Positions 25,857 to 34,385 of a DNA stretch of 64,000 nucleotides are shown piece after piece. The DNA is from an uncultured Blautia sp. GTDB lineage: Bacteria > Bacillota > Clostridia > Lachnospirales > Lachnospiraceae. The position numbers were made by a program, and so were the translations under genes. Every line of letters starts with the position of its first letter. The first letter of the stretch is position 1. The notes below the pieces were generated by a model. The model was not told where the DNA came from. It ran no database searches and was given only the letters and a program-made list of their open reading frames with translations. The DNA is taken from positions 16,674 to 80,673 of the forward strand of contig NZ_CALFLA010000081.1 of assembly GCF_937880195.1 (NCBI RefSeq). The letters run 5' to 3'.

Positions 25857-27065
25857 TCAGTCTGCCAGATTAAAGGCATCGTGAACTGCATTCATTGCAC
25901 GGATTCCGTCTTTTTCGTTGATCAGAACTGTTACCCTGATCTCAGAGGTGGAGATCATATTAATATTGACCCCTTCATTGTAAAGGCTCTCAAACATTTT
26001 CGCAGCTACTCCAGGATTACTCATCATTCCAGCGCCTACAATAGACAGCTTGGCGATATTCCGCTCAGAATGGATCTCTTTATATCCCAGTCTTGCCTGA
26101 TGCTCTTCCAGAACTGCAACTGCATCGTCAAGATCCTTTCCGTCTACGGTAAAGGAAATATCCTTTGTTCCTGCACGGCCAATGGACTGCAGGATAACGT
26201 CTACGTTAATATTTTTCTTTGCAAGAACATCAAAAAGTTTAAAGGCCATTCCCGGAATATCCTTCAGACCGATAACTGCGATTCTCACTGCCTCTGTATC
26301 CAGCGCCACACCGCTGATCAGCATTCTTTCCACTGTTACTTCCTCCTTTACAACTGTTCCCTCACTTGTATTCAGACTGGAGCGCACCACAAGAGGCACT
26401 CCGTATTTCTTTGCCATTTCCACAGAACGGTTGTGAAGGACTCCCGCTCCCAGGGTGGCAAGATCCAGCATTTCATCATATGTAATCTCTTTCAGCTTGC
26501 GGGCTGTAGGAACCTTACGGGGATCTGCCGTGTAAACGCCGTCCACATCCGTATAGATCTCACAGGCATCTGCATGAAGAGCAGCCGCCAGGGCAACTGC
26601 CGTTGTGTCGGATCCGCCTCTTCCCAGAGTTGTGTAATCGTCATATTTATTAATTCCCTGAAAACCTGTAACAACAACGATCTTTCTGCTGTCCAATTCT
26701 CTTTTGATACGCTCTGTATCAATGCGTTTCAGTCGCGCGTTTCCGTGAACGCTTGTGGTGTGCATAGCCACCTGAAAAGCATTCAGGGAAACAGCCGGAA
26801 CTCCCAGACTGTCCATTGCCATACTCATAAGAGCTACAGACATCTGCTCTCCAATGGTAAACAGCATGTCCATCTCTCTTTTCGGCGGCTTCTCATTAAT
26901 ATTGCCAGCCATGGAAATCAGTTCATCCGTATACTTTCCCATTGCGGAAAGTACAACAACCACGTCATTCCCTTTTTTGTAATCCTCGATACATCTGCGG
27001 GCAACATTAAAGATACGCTCTTTGTTCGCCACAGAAGTTCCTCCGAATTTTTTTACAATTAACAT
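25857..27065 (-). CDS. lysC: aspartokinase
   Basis: Phosphorylates aspartate, the first step to lysine, threonine and methionine. Start ATG 27065 (MLIVKKFGGTSVAN) follows GGAGG and overlaps the preceding gene's stop; 402 residues. The kinase domain has KKFGGTSVA, GRGGSDTTAVALAAAL and the TDVDGVYTADPR substrate motif. Two ACT domains occupy about 260-400 (ISGVALDTEAVRIAVIGL, KLSIVGAGMMSNPGVAAKMF), the site for amino-acid feedback. Last gene of the ACT-hom-apgM-lysC operon, which suggests it supplies the threonine branch. Confidence 0.96.
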   Translation of the reverse strand: MLIVKKFGGTSVANKERIFNVARRCIEDYKKGNDVVVVLSAMGKYTDELISMAGNINEKPPKREMDMLFTIGEQMSVALMSMAMDSLGVPAVSLNAFQVAMHTTSVHGNARLKRIDTERIKRELDSRKIVVVTGFQGINKYDDYTTLGRGGSDTTAVALAAALHADACEIYTDVDGVYTADPRKVPTARKLKEITYDEMLDLATLGAGVLHNRSVEMAKKYGVPLVVRSSLNTSEGTVVKEEVTVERMLISGVALDTEAVRIAVIGLKDIPGMAFKLFDVLAKKNINVDVILQSIGRAGTKDISFTVDGKDLDDAVAVLEEHQARLGYKEIHSERNIAKLSIVGAGMMSNPGVAAKMFESLYNEGVNINMISTSEIRVTVLINEKDGIRAMNAVHDAFNLAD

Positions 27066-28270
27066 ATTTTTCCTCCGAAAAGATATTTCATCATATCCCA
27101 TCCATGACTGACTCTGATCCCGCTGTTCTGCGCTTCCTTTTCATTATAATGCCAGTCATGCTTTTCCGGCGCGGTACTGTCATATAAAAGATAGGGGACA
27201 GGATCCGCCACATGGGTACGCACCTGGATCGGGGTGGGATGATCTGGAAGGATCAGCATACGATACTCTTCGCCTGCTGCATCCAGTCCTTCTTTTACCA
27301 GGCGGATCAGCCTCTGGTCAAGGTATTCAATAGACTGGATCTTCCTCTCCGCACTTCCCTGATGCCCCATTTCATCTGGAGCCTCCACATGGATATACGC
27401 AAAATCATACCCCTTTTTTGTCAGTGCGTCAACTGCAGCCTGTGCCTTTCCTTCATAATTCGTGTGAAGTCCGCCATTAGCTCCATCTACAATAACACGA
27501 TCCATTTCAGCGCCTACGGCAATGCCTTTCAGAAGATCTACTGCTGAGATCATTACGCCTTTCTTATGATAAATCTCCTCAAAAGAAGTAAGAATCGGTT
27601 TCGTGCCTGCTCCCCAGAACCAGAAGCTGTTGGCAGGATTTAATCCTTTTTCTTTTCTTTTCTGATTTAAAGGATGGTTTTTCAGAATCTCATAGCTTCT
27701 CTTCTGCATATAAAGAAGCGTCTCGTCTGTTGGAAGATAATCAGCAATCTTCCTTGTCAGCACATCATGAGGCGGCGTCATATCCAGAACCTTCCCCTGA
27801 TTCCACACAAGGCAGTGGCGATAGCTGGTTCCTACATAGAAATGATAATTTTCATTTTCCAGTTCACGGCACACATCTTTAAAAAGTATGGCCGCTTCCT
27901 CTGTACTGATCTCGCCGGAACTGTGATCCAGAATAACCTGCTCCTCATAAGGCACGTCTTCTTCTGTCAGCGCAACAAGATTACAGCGGTACACCACATC
28001 GCTGTCCTTCATATCCACGCCAATGCTCAGGGCCTCCAAAGGGGATCTTCCTGTATAATATTTCCTTGGATCATATCCCAGCACAGAAAGATTTGCAGTA
28101 TCGCTTCCCGGCGCCATTCCCTCCGGGATCGTGGCAACTGTTCCAATCTCTGAAACTTCTGCCAGCTGGTCCATACAGGGAGTTTTGGCGCAGGAAAGCG
28201 GAGTTTCTCCATTCAGGCTGTCCAACGGCCAGTCTGCCATTCCGTCTCCCAAAACCACTACATATTTCAT
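27059..28270 (-). CDS. apgM-like phosphoglycerate mutase family protein, proposed homoserine kinase
   Basis: 403 residues, ATG after GAGGAG. It is a cofactor-independent phosphoglycerate mutase of the archaeal type: KYVVVLGDGMADWPLDSLNG at the start, GSDTANLSVLGYDP with the phospho-serine region, and IHVEAPDEMGHQG and LILPDHPTP for metal binding. A subgroup of this family found next to homoserine dehydrogenase is regarded as a proposed homoserine kinase (TIGR02535). Here it lies between hom and the aspartokinase gene and no thrB-type GHMP kinase is in the window, which supports that role. A glycolytic mutase function cannot be excluded from sequence alone. Confidence 0.85.
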   Translation of the reverse strand: MKYVVVLGDGMADWPLDSLNGETPLSCAKTPCMDQLAEVSEIGTVATIPEGMAPGSDTANLSVLGYDPRKYYTGRSPLEALSIGVDMKDSDVVYRCNLVALTEEDVPYEEQVILDHSSGEISTEEAAILFKDVCRELENENYHFYVGTSYRHCLVWNQGKVLDMTPPHDVLTRKIADYLPTDETLLYMQKRSYEILKNHPLNQKRKEKGLNPANSFWFWGAGTKPILTSFEEIYHKKGVMISAVDLLKGIAVGAEMDRVIVDGANGGLHTNYEGKAQAAVDALTKKGYDFAYIHVEAPDEMGHQGSAERKIQSIEYLDQRLIRLVKEGLDAAGEEYRMLILPDHPTPIQVRTHVADPVPYLLYDSTAPEKHDWHYNEKEAQNSGIRVSHGWDMMKYLFGGKIC

Positions 28271-28293
28271 AACGTTCTCCTCACTGTCCGGTA

Positions 28294-29508
28294 TTAATCT
28301 TTTACGCGAATCATGGTAACTACATTTCCGTTCAGCTTCGCTGCTTTTTCTTTATACTCGCCCTGCTTCATATTTGGCGTAATAAATGCAAATTCGCCTG
28401 GAAGTTTTTTCAGATTTACGATTTCTACCTTACCGAAAACCTCTTCCACCTGATCTACTGTAGTTCCCTTTACTCTCACAAAAAATCTTCCTGACACATC
28501 GTCCATTTCCATCAGATAAAGGGGTCTGCTGGTCCAGTTTGTCATAATATTTCTGTGAAGGTGTTTCGCCTCGTCTACCACATCGGCAACTACAGCGCTG
28601 GCTGTTGGAAGTTTACCTGCGCCGCTTCCATAAAACATGGCGTCTCCAAGAACGTTTCCATGAACAAACACGCCGTTAAATACATCGTTTACGCTGAACA
28701 GAGGGCTTCTGGAACTGAGAAGGAAGGGAGCGACCATAGCGTAAAAAGAATCTGCTCCCACTTTACGGCTGGTAGCCAGAAGTTTAATGGTCATTCCAAG
28801 TTCTGCAGCATAAGCCATATCCTCAGGTGTGATCTTTGTGATACCCTCTGTGTAAATCTCCTCATAATTCAAAAATTTACCATAAGCAAGAGAGGAAAGA
28901 ATCGCGATCTTTCTGCAGGCGTCATAGCCTTCTACATCGGCAGTAGGATCTGCTTCTGCATATCCCTTCGCCTGGGCTTCTTTCAGAACTGTGTCAAACT
29001 CACAGCCTTCTGTACTCATCTTATACAGCATGTAGTTTGTTGTTCCGTTAAGGATTCCGGTAATCTCGTCGATCTCGTCTGCAGTCAGAGAAGAATTTAA
29101 GGCGCGGATAATAGGAATACCGCCTCCGCAGCTTGCCTCAAAAAGGAAGTTGATGTCCTTCTCTCTGGCAATCTCCATAAGCTCAGGGCCATGTTTGGCA
29201 ACAAGAGCCTTATTGGAGGTGCAGACGCTTTTGCCTGCTTCCAGCGCTCTCTTTACAAAAGTATAAGCCGGTTCAATTCCACCCATTACCTCAACAACAA
29301 TGTCTACCTCCGGGTCGTTTGCAATGATTTCATAATCGTGTACCAAAATCTCCTGCACCGGATCTCCTGGAAAGTCTCTGAGGTCCAGAACGTACTTGAT
29401 ATTAATGTCTGCGCCGGCACGTTTATTAATGCTCTTATGATTTGTGTTGATTACCTCAACAACGCCGCTTCCTACTGTACCGTAACCTAATACTGCTATG
29501 TTTACCAT
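28294..29508 (-). CDS. hom: homoserine dehydrogenase
   Basis: Reduces aspartate semialdehyde to homoserine. 404 residues, ATG after GAGGAGG. Rossmann start VNIAVLGYGTVGSGVVEVI, catalytic region NGTTNYMLYKM and EADPTADVEGYDACRKIAIL, and a C-terminal ACT domain (about 330-404, GRFFVRVKGTTVDQVEEVF) for threonine feedback. 23 bp precede the apgM-like gene and 36 bp follow the ACT-protein gene, so all four are one operon. Confidence 0.96.
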   Translation of the reverse strand: MVNIAVLGYGTVGSGVVEVINTNHKSINKRAGADINIKYVLDLRDFPGDPVQEILVHDYEIIANDPEVDIVVEVMGGIEPAYTFVKRALEAGKSVCTSNKALVAKHGPELMEIAREKDINFLFEASCGGGIPIIRALNSSLTADEIDEITGILNGTTNYMLYKMSTEGCEFDTVLKEAQAKGYAEADPTADVEGYDACRKIAILSSLAYGKFLNYEEIYTEGITKITPEDMAYAAELGMTIKLLATSRKVGADSFYAMVAPFLLSSRSPLFSVNDVFNGVFVHGNVLGDAMFYGSGAGKLPTASAVVADVVDEAKHLHRNIMTNWTSRPLYLMEMDDVSGRFFVRVKGTTVDQVEEVFGKVEIVNLKKLPGEFAFITPNMKQGEYKEKAAKLNGNVVTMIRVKD

Positions 29509-29544
29509 ATTCTCCTCCTCTGTAAAGCTGCCGGATCCTTTATC

Positions 29545-29997
29545 TTATTCTCTTCCAAGAATCTTCAGATAATGGATCCCGTCAATTTTTTCAATAAATT
29601 CTACCATGCCCTCTGCGTCTCCCTGGCCCAGAAGGATATCCACGCTGAGCGTCAGGGTAGCCACACCGTTAATGGGAATACTCTGATGGATCGTCAAAAT
29701 ATTTCCATGGTATCTTGCAATGGTCTGAAGAACTTCCGATAAAAGTCCTGGTTCGTCATCCATTTGTATAATGAAGGTAATTGTTTTTCCCCTAGCCTGA
29801 TCATGAAAGGGAAAAATATCATCCTTATATTTATAAAAAGAACTGCGGCTGATCCCAGTCTGTTCAGAAGCCTCCTGAACAGTCTGGACCTTGGCGGAAT
29901 CCAGAAGACGTTTGGCCTCTACCACCTTCAGAAGGACCTCGGGAACCGCCCGTTCCTTTACTACGTAATATTTGTTTTTTTCTGTTGTCTTTTCCAT
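29545..29997 (-). CDS. UPF0735 family ACT-domain protein
   Basis: The start ATG 29997 (MEKTTEKNKYYVVKE) has AGGAGAGAGG upstream; the frame continues upstream to 30108 but without a good site. 150 residues. An N-terminal helix-turn-helix-like part (TVQEASEQTGISRSSFYKYKDDIFPF) is followed by an ACT domain (TITFIIQMDDEPGLLSEVLQTIARYHGNIL). Members usually sit just before hom, as here, and may sense an aspartate-family amino acid and regulate the operon. The regulatory role is an inference. Confidence 0.88.
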   Translation of the reverse strand: MEKTTEKNKYYVVKERAVPEVLLKVVEAKRLLDSAKVQTVQEASEQTGISRSSFYKYKDDIFPFHDQARGKTITFIIQMDDEPGLLSEVLQTIARYHGNILTIHQSIPINGVATLTLSVDILLGQGDAEGMVEFIEKIDGIHYLKILGRE

Positions 29998-30069
29998 GTC
30001 CTCTCTCCTGTTTCTCTTCAGGAACGCTCCAGCGTCCTTGCTGCGAAGCAGATTCTTCTTCTCCAACTG

Positions 30070-30135
30070 AAATAAAAAGAAAATCCCTCGCAGGGGTGTC
30101 CGTTTCATAAGGACACCTGTTCTCCTACGAGGGAT
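30070..30135 (-). terminator. long hairpin between prfB and the hom operon (terminator or attenuator)
   Basis: Minus strand ATCCCTCG ... GGTGTCC-ttatgaaac-GGACACC ... CGAGGGAT, then TTTTCTTTTT. It lies 76 bp after the prfB stop and 73 bp before the ACT-protein start. It most simply terminates prfB transcripts; if transcription of the hom operon starts upstream of it, it could act as an attenuator. No T-box specifier structure is apparent. Confidence 0.7.
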
Positions 30136-30210
30136 ATGTTATCACACCTGCCCGCAGTCTGCAAGTCTTTTTTGCCTCCTGCGCATCAGGTTTATGGGAG
30201 CATGGATGAC

Positions 30211-31336
30211 TTAATTCTGTTCCGGTTTTCTGGAAAGAGCAATCCACTTCAGGTATGCGTTGATAAACGGATCAATTCCGCCGTCCATCACTGCATCCAC
30301 ATTTCCGGTTTCTTCATTTGTACGGTGATCCTTCACCATTGTATACGGCTGCATAACATAGGAACGGATCTGGTTTCCCCATCCAATGTCTGTTACCTCG
30401 CCCCTGATACCGGAAAGCTTCTCCTCTGCTTCCTGCTGTTTCAGCAGATAGAGTTTGGCCTTCAGCATCTGCATGGCCTTATCTTTATTCATATGCTGAG
30501 AACGTTCATTCTGACACTGTACCACAATTCCTGTTGGGAAATGGGTGATACGGATTGCCGAAGAAGTCTTGTTGATATGCTGTCCTCCAGCGCCGCTGCT
30601 TCGATAGGTATCAATACGGATGTCCTCATCGTTGATCTCCACATCCAGATCCTTCTTAATATCCGGCATAACATCGCAGGAAACAAATGACGTCTGGCGC
30701 TTGCCCGCTGCATTAAAGGGAGAAATACGCACAAGGCGGTGTACGCCTTTTTCTGACTTCAGATAACCGTAGGCATTTTCTCCGTTTACCTGGAAGGTAA
30801 CAGATTTCACGCCTGCCTCATCGCCGTCCAGATAATCAAGGACTTCCATACTAAAGCCCTTGCGGTCTACCCAGCGGCTGTACATACGGTACAGCATTCC
30901 GCACCAGTCGCATGCCTCTGTACCGCCTGCTCCGGCGTTCAGTTTGATGATGGCATTTTCGCTGTCATACTCTCCTGACAGAAGGGTTTTGACACGGATA
31001 TTGTCAAAATCTGTGCAGAACTCGTCCAGCATTTCCTGGATTTCAGGAATGATCTCAGGATCATTCTCCTCATATCCCATCTCGATCATGGTTTCCATAT
31101 CCTCCATCTGGCTTACCAGATTATGATAGGTTTCCATATCGTCCTTCATGCTTTTTAATTCTTTCATTTTTTTCTGAGAAGCCTCTGCGTCGTCCCAGAA
31201 ATCCGGCGCTTCCATTTCGCGCTCTAATTCTTCAACCCGCTTTTCTTTGTTAGCCAGGTCAAAGTGAATCCCTCACTTCCACTAATGGTTCTGTGTATGT
31301 TGCAAGAATACTCTTGAACTGATCTAATTCAACCAC
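30211..31336 (-). CDS. prfB: peptide chain release factor 2 with programmed +1 frameshift
   Basis: Recognises UGA/UAA and releases the peptide. Translation starts at GTG 31336 (VVELDQFKSILATYTEPLVEVRDSL, AAGGTG upstream). After 25 codons the frame meets CTT-TGA-C at 31264-31258; slipping +1 on CTT gives LDLANKEKRVEEL and continues to 30211, 374 residues in all. A GAGG Shine-Dalgarno-like stretch lies just before the slip site, the usual autoregulatory design. Domain motifs: SPFNAAGKRQTSF anticodon region (SPF) and SSGAGGQHINKTSSAIRITH (GGQ). The uninterrupted open frame alone (30211-31215) would miss the N-terminus. Confidence 0.96.
31257..31276 (-). promoter_or_regulatory. prfB +1 recoding site
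   Basis: GTGAGGGATTCA-CTT-TGA-C on the minus strand: slippery CUU, in-frame UGA at 31261-31259 followed by C, and a Shine-Dalgarno-like GAGGG upstream. Low RF2 would favour the shift. Confidence 0.93.
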
Positions 31337-31448
31337 AGCTTCACCTTCTTTCTATATATTATTGAAATCATGCAGAAACCTCAAAAGGAAAGCCTTTCCC
31401 TCTATATAAAAGCTGCATGTATCAAGTGTTCCTAGCATACCATATCTG

Positions 31449-31500
31449 AAAAAAAACTGCAAGGGAAGCCATGCACAAACTCAGGTGCAAAGCCTCCCTT
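31449..31500 (-). terminator. terminator after the MBL-fold hydrolase gene
   Basis: Minus strand AAGGGAGGCtTTGCA pairs with TGCAtGGCTTCCCTT; TTTTTTTT follows after a GCAG. Confidence 0.9.
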
Positions 31501-31508
31501 TATATTTT

Positions 31509-32309
31509 TTACAGCTCGATCCTTTCCAGATCCTCCGGTACAAAAAGATTTCCGCTGAAATATTTCTTTCCTTCTGCCGTATACAGTTCTTTTCTTCTTT
31601 TTATGTTCTTGTCCTCTGTATGATAAAGAAGCAGATTCTTTACCCCCAGTTCCTCTGCAAGACATGCGGCGTCCTTTGCAGTAGAATGATGTTTCTCATA
31701 GGGCCGGAATCTGTCCGCCTGATCAAAAAGGCAGAACGCCTCATGAAGAAGCCACTTACTGTTTCTGGCGTACTTTTCCTCTCGTGGATTATAAGGCTCG
31801 TCTCCGCAGCAGGTCAGCTTTTCTCCCTTTCCTATATCCATACAAAAACCATACTGTTTGGCTTTGGTGGAACCAATGTCGAAAAAAGTAATTTTTTTGC
31901 CCATGATAATACGTTCCTCACCGTCTTTTACAACAACCATATGAAGTCTGTCATCAATATACTTTGTTTCCTTTTCAGAAAAAAGCTGATACGCCATATT
32001 TTTCAGAACAGCAATTACCTCGTCATGACCATAGATCCAGGCCTCTCCTTCATATTTCCCGCGGCTGATATTCTGGCAGATCATACGAATCATCCACAGG
32101 ATTCCTATAAGATGATCCACATGCTTATGGGTCACAAAAATCTCCCTCATGTCCTGCCATGCAAAACCTGCCTTTTTTAACTGGGATAAAAGAGTATTTC
32201 CGCCACCTCCGTCTACAAGCAGATGTTTTTCCCCTTCTGTAAGTACAAAGCAGGTATTATAACATTCTGTAACCGCTGCATTTCCTGTTCCAAGCATAGT
32301 AATATTCAT
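31509..32309 (-). CDS. MBL-fold metallo-hydrolase, RNase Z-like
   Basis: 266 residues, ATG after GAGGAG. Beta-lactamase fold start MNITMLGTGNAAVTECYNTC, metal ligands THKHVDHLIG (HxHxDH), LTCCGDEPY for the later Asp and NLLLYHTEDKN for the last His. This is the RNase Z/ElaC-like arrangement, but it lacks the long exosite arm of tRNA-processing RNase Z, so the substrate is uncertain. Between prfB and the DapF-family gene, same direction, each with own terminator. Confidence 0.85.
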   Translation of the reverse strand: MNITMLGTGNAAVTECYNTCFVLTEGEKHLLVDGGGGNTLLSQLKKAGFAWQDMREIFVTHKHVDHLIGILWMIRMICQNISRGKYEGEAWIYGHDEVIAVLKNMAYQLFSEKETKYIDDRLHMVVVKDGEERIIMGKKITFFDIGSTKAKQYGFCMDIGKGEKLTCCGDEPYNPREEKYARNSKWLLHEAFCLFDQADRFRPYEKHHSTAKDAACLAEELGVKNLLLYHTEDKNIKRRKELYTAEGKKYFSGNLFVPEDLERIEL

Positions 32310-32373
32310 AATGTTTTCTCCTCATTCTGTTTTAGACAAAAATATGGTAACCTTTTGTTTTATTTTATCATAC

Positions 32374-32427
32374 AAAAAACACCGCTGCCACAAAGGATTA
32401 CTTCTGTCCCCTGTTCTGCAGCGGTGT
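32374..32427 (-). terminator. terminator after the DapF-family gene
   Basis: Minus strand ACACCGCTGC (32427-32418) pairs with GCAGCGGTGT (32388-32379), then TTTTTTG. Confidence 0.9.
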
Positions 32428-32444
32428 GTTATTTTATTTTATAT

Positions 32445-33293
32445 TTAAGAGAAAAAGCTCTCTGCCACTCTCATGTCAGCAACGTACCCTACGCTTCCGG
32501 TCATGTAAATATCCCCATCCTCACTGATATCGATCTGGATCATTCCTCCAGGCTGGTTCACATTCACCCGGCTTTCTACCATCCCAAGACGGTACGCTGC
32601 CACAGCCGCCGCACAGCTTCCCGTTCCAGACGCCTTCGTATAGCCGCTTCCTCTTTCCCAGATCTCGATATCCAGGTTTCCTGTGTCGATCTTGCGGCAG
32701 ATCTGGAGATTCATCCTTTCAGGAAACTCTTCTGCATTTTCTACATAAGGGCCAAGTTCTCTGGCAGTTTTCTCATCCACCTTATCCATAAAAATAATAC
32801 AGTGGGGATTTCCTACGGTAAGGCAGGTTGCCTTATAATCCTTGCCATGGAAAACAAAGTCCTCATTTACAACCTCACGGCTTTCTCCTGTAACAGGAAT
32901 CTCCCTTGACACAAAAGACGCCTTACCCATATTTACACGAAATTCTGTTGCACGATTATTCAGGCACTCCACCTCAATAGGGCCGGAAAGAGTTTCAATA
33001 CTGAATTTCTTTTCTTTTACATACTGCTGATCCATAAGATATTTGGCAAAAATACGCACTCCGTTTCCACTGATGGCAGATTCGCTGCCGTCTGCGTTAA
33101 AAATATGAACGCCTATTTTTCCATTGATCTCCACCGGACCATAAAGAACGCCGTCTGCTCCCAGTCCAAAACCTCTCTGGCACATCAGGGCAACCTTTTT
33201 TCCCTGAAGCTGTACACGGTTCTTGTTTGGATCTATTACAAGATAATCATTTCCAAGTCCCTGATATTTGATCATTGTAATGCAGTCTGCCAT
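32445..33293 (-). CDS. diaminopimelate epimerase-family protein with both catalytic Cys replaced by Ser
   Basis: 282 residues, ATG after GAGG. Family landmarks are clear: YQGLGNDYLVID at the start, FNADGSESAISGNGVRIFAKY, GNPHCIIFMDKV, and ERGSGYTKASGTGSCAAAV. In active DapF the two bases are Cys in NADGS-x4-CGNG and in GET-x-ACGTG. Here the equivalents are Ser75 (codon AGT at 33071-33069) and Ser222 (codon TCT), and the Glu of GET is Tyr. The fold and carboxylate-binding glycines remain. It may be a DapF with altered chemistry, an epimerase or isomerase of another substrate, or a non-catalytic relative. No other lysine-pathway gene is adjacent. Confidence 0.85.
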   Translation of the reverse strand: MADCITMIKYQGLGNDYLVIDPNKNRVQLQGKKVALMCQRGFGLGADGVLYGPVEINGKIGVHIFNADGSESAISGNGVRIFAKYLMDQQYVKEKKFSIETLSGPIEVECLNNRATEFRVNMGKASFVSREIPVTGESREVVNEDFVFHGKDYKATCLTVGNPHCIIFMDKVDEKTARELGPYVENAEEFPERMNLQICRKIDTGNLDIEIWERGSGYTKASGTGSCAAAVAAYRLGMVESRVNVNQPGGMIQIDISEDGDIYMTGSVGYVADMRVAESFFS

Positions 33294-33410
33294 CTAAAAA
33301 ATCCTCTCTTTCTAATGCCGTTCATTTCGCCTTCTTCTATCATTATATCGAATATTTTTCCTATGTATATAGGATAAAATGCCCTATATATTGCAAAAAG
33401 TGCGGTTATT

Positions 33411-33439
33411 CGTTACTGTTCACTCTGTTCACAGTAACG
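33411..33439. repeat. CGTTACTGT palindrome upstream of the AraC regulator
   Basis: CGTTACTGT (33411-33419) and ACAGTAACG (33431-33439), 9-bp perfect stem, with a nested direct repeat TGTTCAC. Same core as 6719-6736 and 7105-7142. It lies between divergent genes. Confidence 0.65.
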
Positions 33440-33527
33440 GTTATTCTTCATAGATGCTCTTGCTATTTCTCATTCTCTTTTATATATTATAAATAACCTA
33501 TATCTTTTAAATAAAGGGAGGCTTCCA

Positions 33528-34343
33528 ATGACAGAAACAGAAAAAACAGGCTACCTGAAAGAGGATTTCCGCCTGTTTCACCTAAAAGACCAAATAAAAA
33601 AAGAATATACTTATCATTACCATGATTTTCACAAAATCATTATTTTTCTTTCTGGAAAAGCCACCTATCATATAGAAGGAAAAGCCTATCATCTAAAGCC
33701 CTGGGATATCCTTCTGGTAAGCCGGGGAGCCATCCACATGCCGGAAATTGATTTTTCCGTCCCCTATGAACGGCTGGTGCTATGGATCCGGGCAGATCTT
33801 ACCCCCCAGGAGCTGACCGCCTGCTTTCAGAAGGCCTCTGACCGCAGCTACAGCCTGATCCGACTAGATTCTCATTTCCAGGAGCAGTTAAAAGATATTC
33901 TCTATGAACTGGAGACTTCTCTTTCCGGGCAAAGATTTGGGGACGATCTTTTAAAAAACGCGCTTTTCACTCAACTTATGGTACATATCAACAGAATCTT
34001 TCTGCAAAAGGAATATATTACTGACCAGAAATCTTTTTCTTCTGATTCTCAGGTAGAAAAACTGGTTCATTATATTAACCGCAATCTGGAAAAAGACCTT
34101 TCCATTGATCTTCTTGCCGGAGAGTTTTTTTTGAGCCGCTACCATATGATGCGCAAATTCAAAGAGGAAACCGGATATACCATCCACAGCTATATCACAA
34201 ACAAAAGGCTTTTTCTTGCCCGCTCTCTGATCAGTCAGGGACTTCCGGTAATGAAAGCAGCGGCTCAAAGCGGTTTTAGAGATTACACCACCTTTGCCCG
34301 CGCCTATAAAAAACAATTTGGCAGCGCGCCCACCCATGAGTAA
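33528..34343 (+). CDS. AraC-family transcriptional regulator
   Basis: 271 residues, ATG after GGGAGG. N-terminal cupin sensor (YTYHYHDFHKIIIFLSGKATYHIEGKAYHLKPWDILLVSRGAIH), C-terminal double HTH about 175-271 (LSIDLLAGEFFLSRYHMMRKFKEETGYTIHSY ... AAAQSGFRDYTTFARAYKKQFGSAP). It converges on the carbohydrate operon, so it may act on that operon or elsewhere; no operator is apparent. The first gene of the opposite strand behind it is the DapF-family gene, which diverges from it. Confidence 0.92.
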   Translation: MTETEKTGYLKEDFRLFHLKDQIKKEYTYHYHDFHKIIIFLSGKATYHIEGKAYHLKPWDILLVSRGAIHMPEIDFSVPYERLVLWIRADLTPQELTACFQKASDRSYSLIRLDSHFQEQLKDILYELETSLSGQRFGDDLLKNALFTQLMVHINRIFLQKEYITDQKSFSSDSQVEKLVHYINRNLEKDLSIDLLAGEFFLSRYHMMRKFKEETGYTIHSYITNKRLFLARSLISQGLPVMKAAAQSGFRDYTTFARAYKKQFGSAPTHE

Positions 34344-34385
34344 CATTCCTCTCCCGGAAGACGCGCCGCCGTTTTTGGTTATTTT

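Noticed and set aside
30000..30108. Upstream extension of the UPF0735 ORF as a leader peptide
   Set aside because: It begins in the loop of a terminator-like hairpin, with no ribosome site and no run of regulatory codons for threonine or methionine.
30136..30690. T-box or threonine attenuator before the hom operon
   Set aside because: I looked for a specifier loop and T-box sequence upstream of the ACT-protein gene and saw none; only a prfB-end hairpin is present.
31485..32180. 231-residue plus-strand frame opposite the MBL hydrolase
   Set aside because: Antisense to a metal-ligand-bearing hydrolase; no ribosome site.
33951..34346. 131-residue minus-strand frame opposite the AraC gene
   Set aside because: Antisense shadow of a clear AraC HTH domain.
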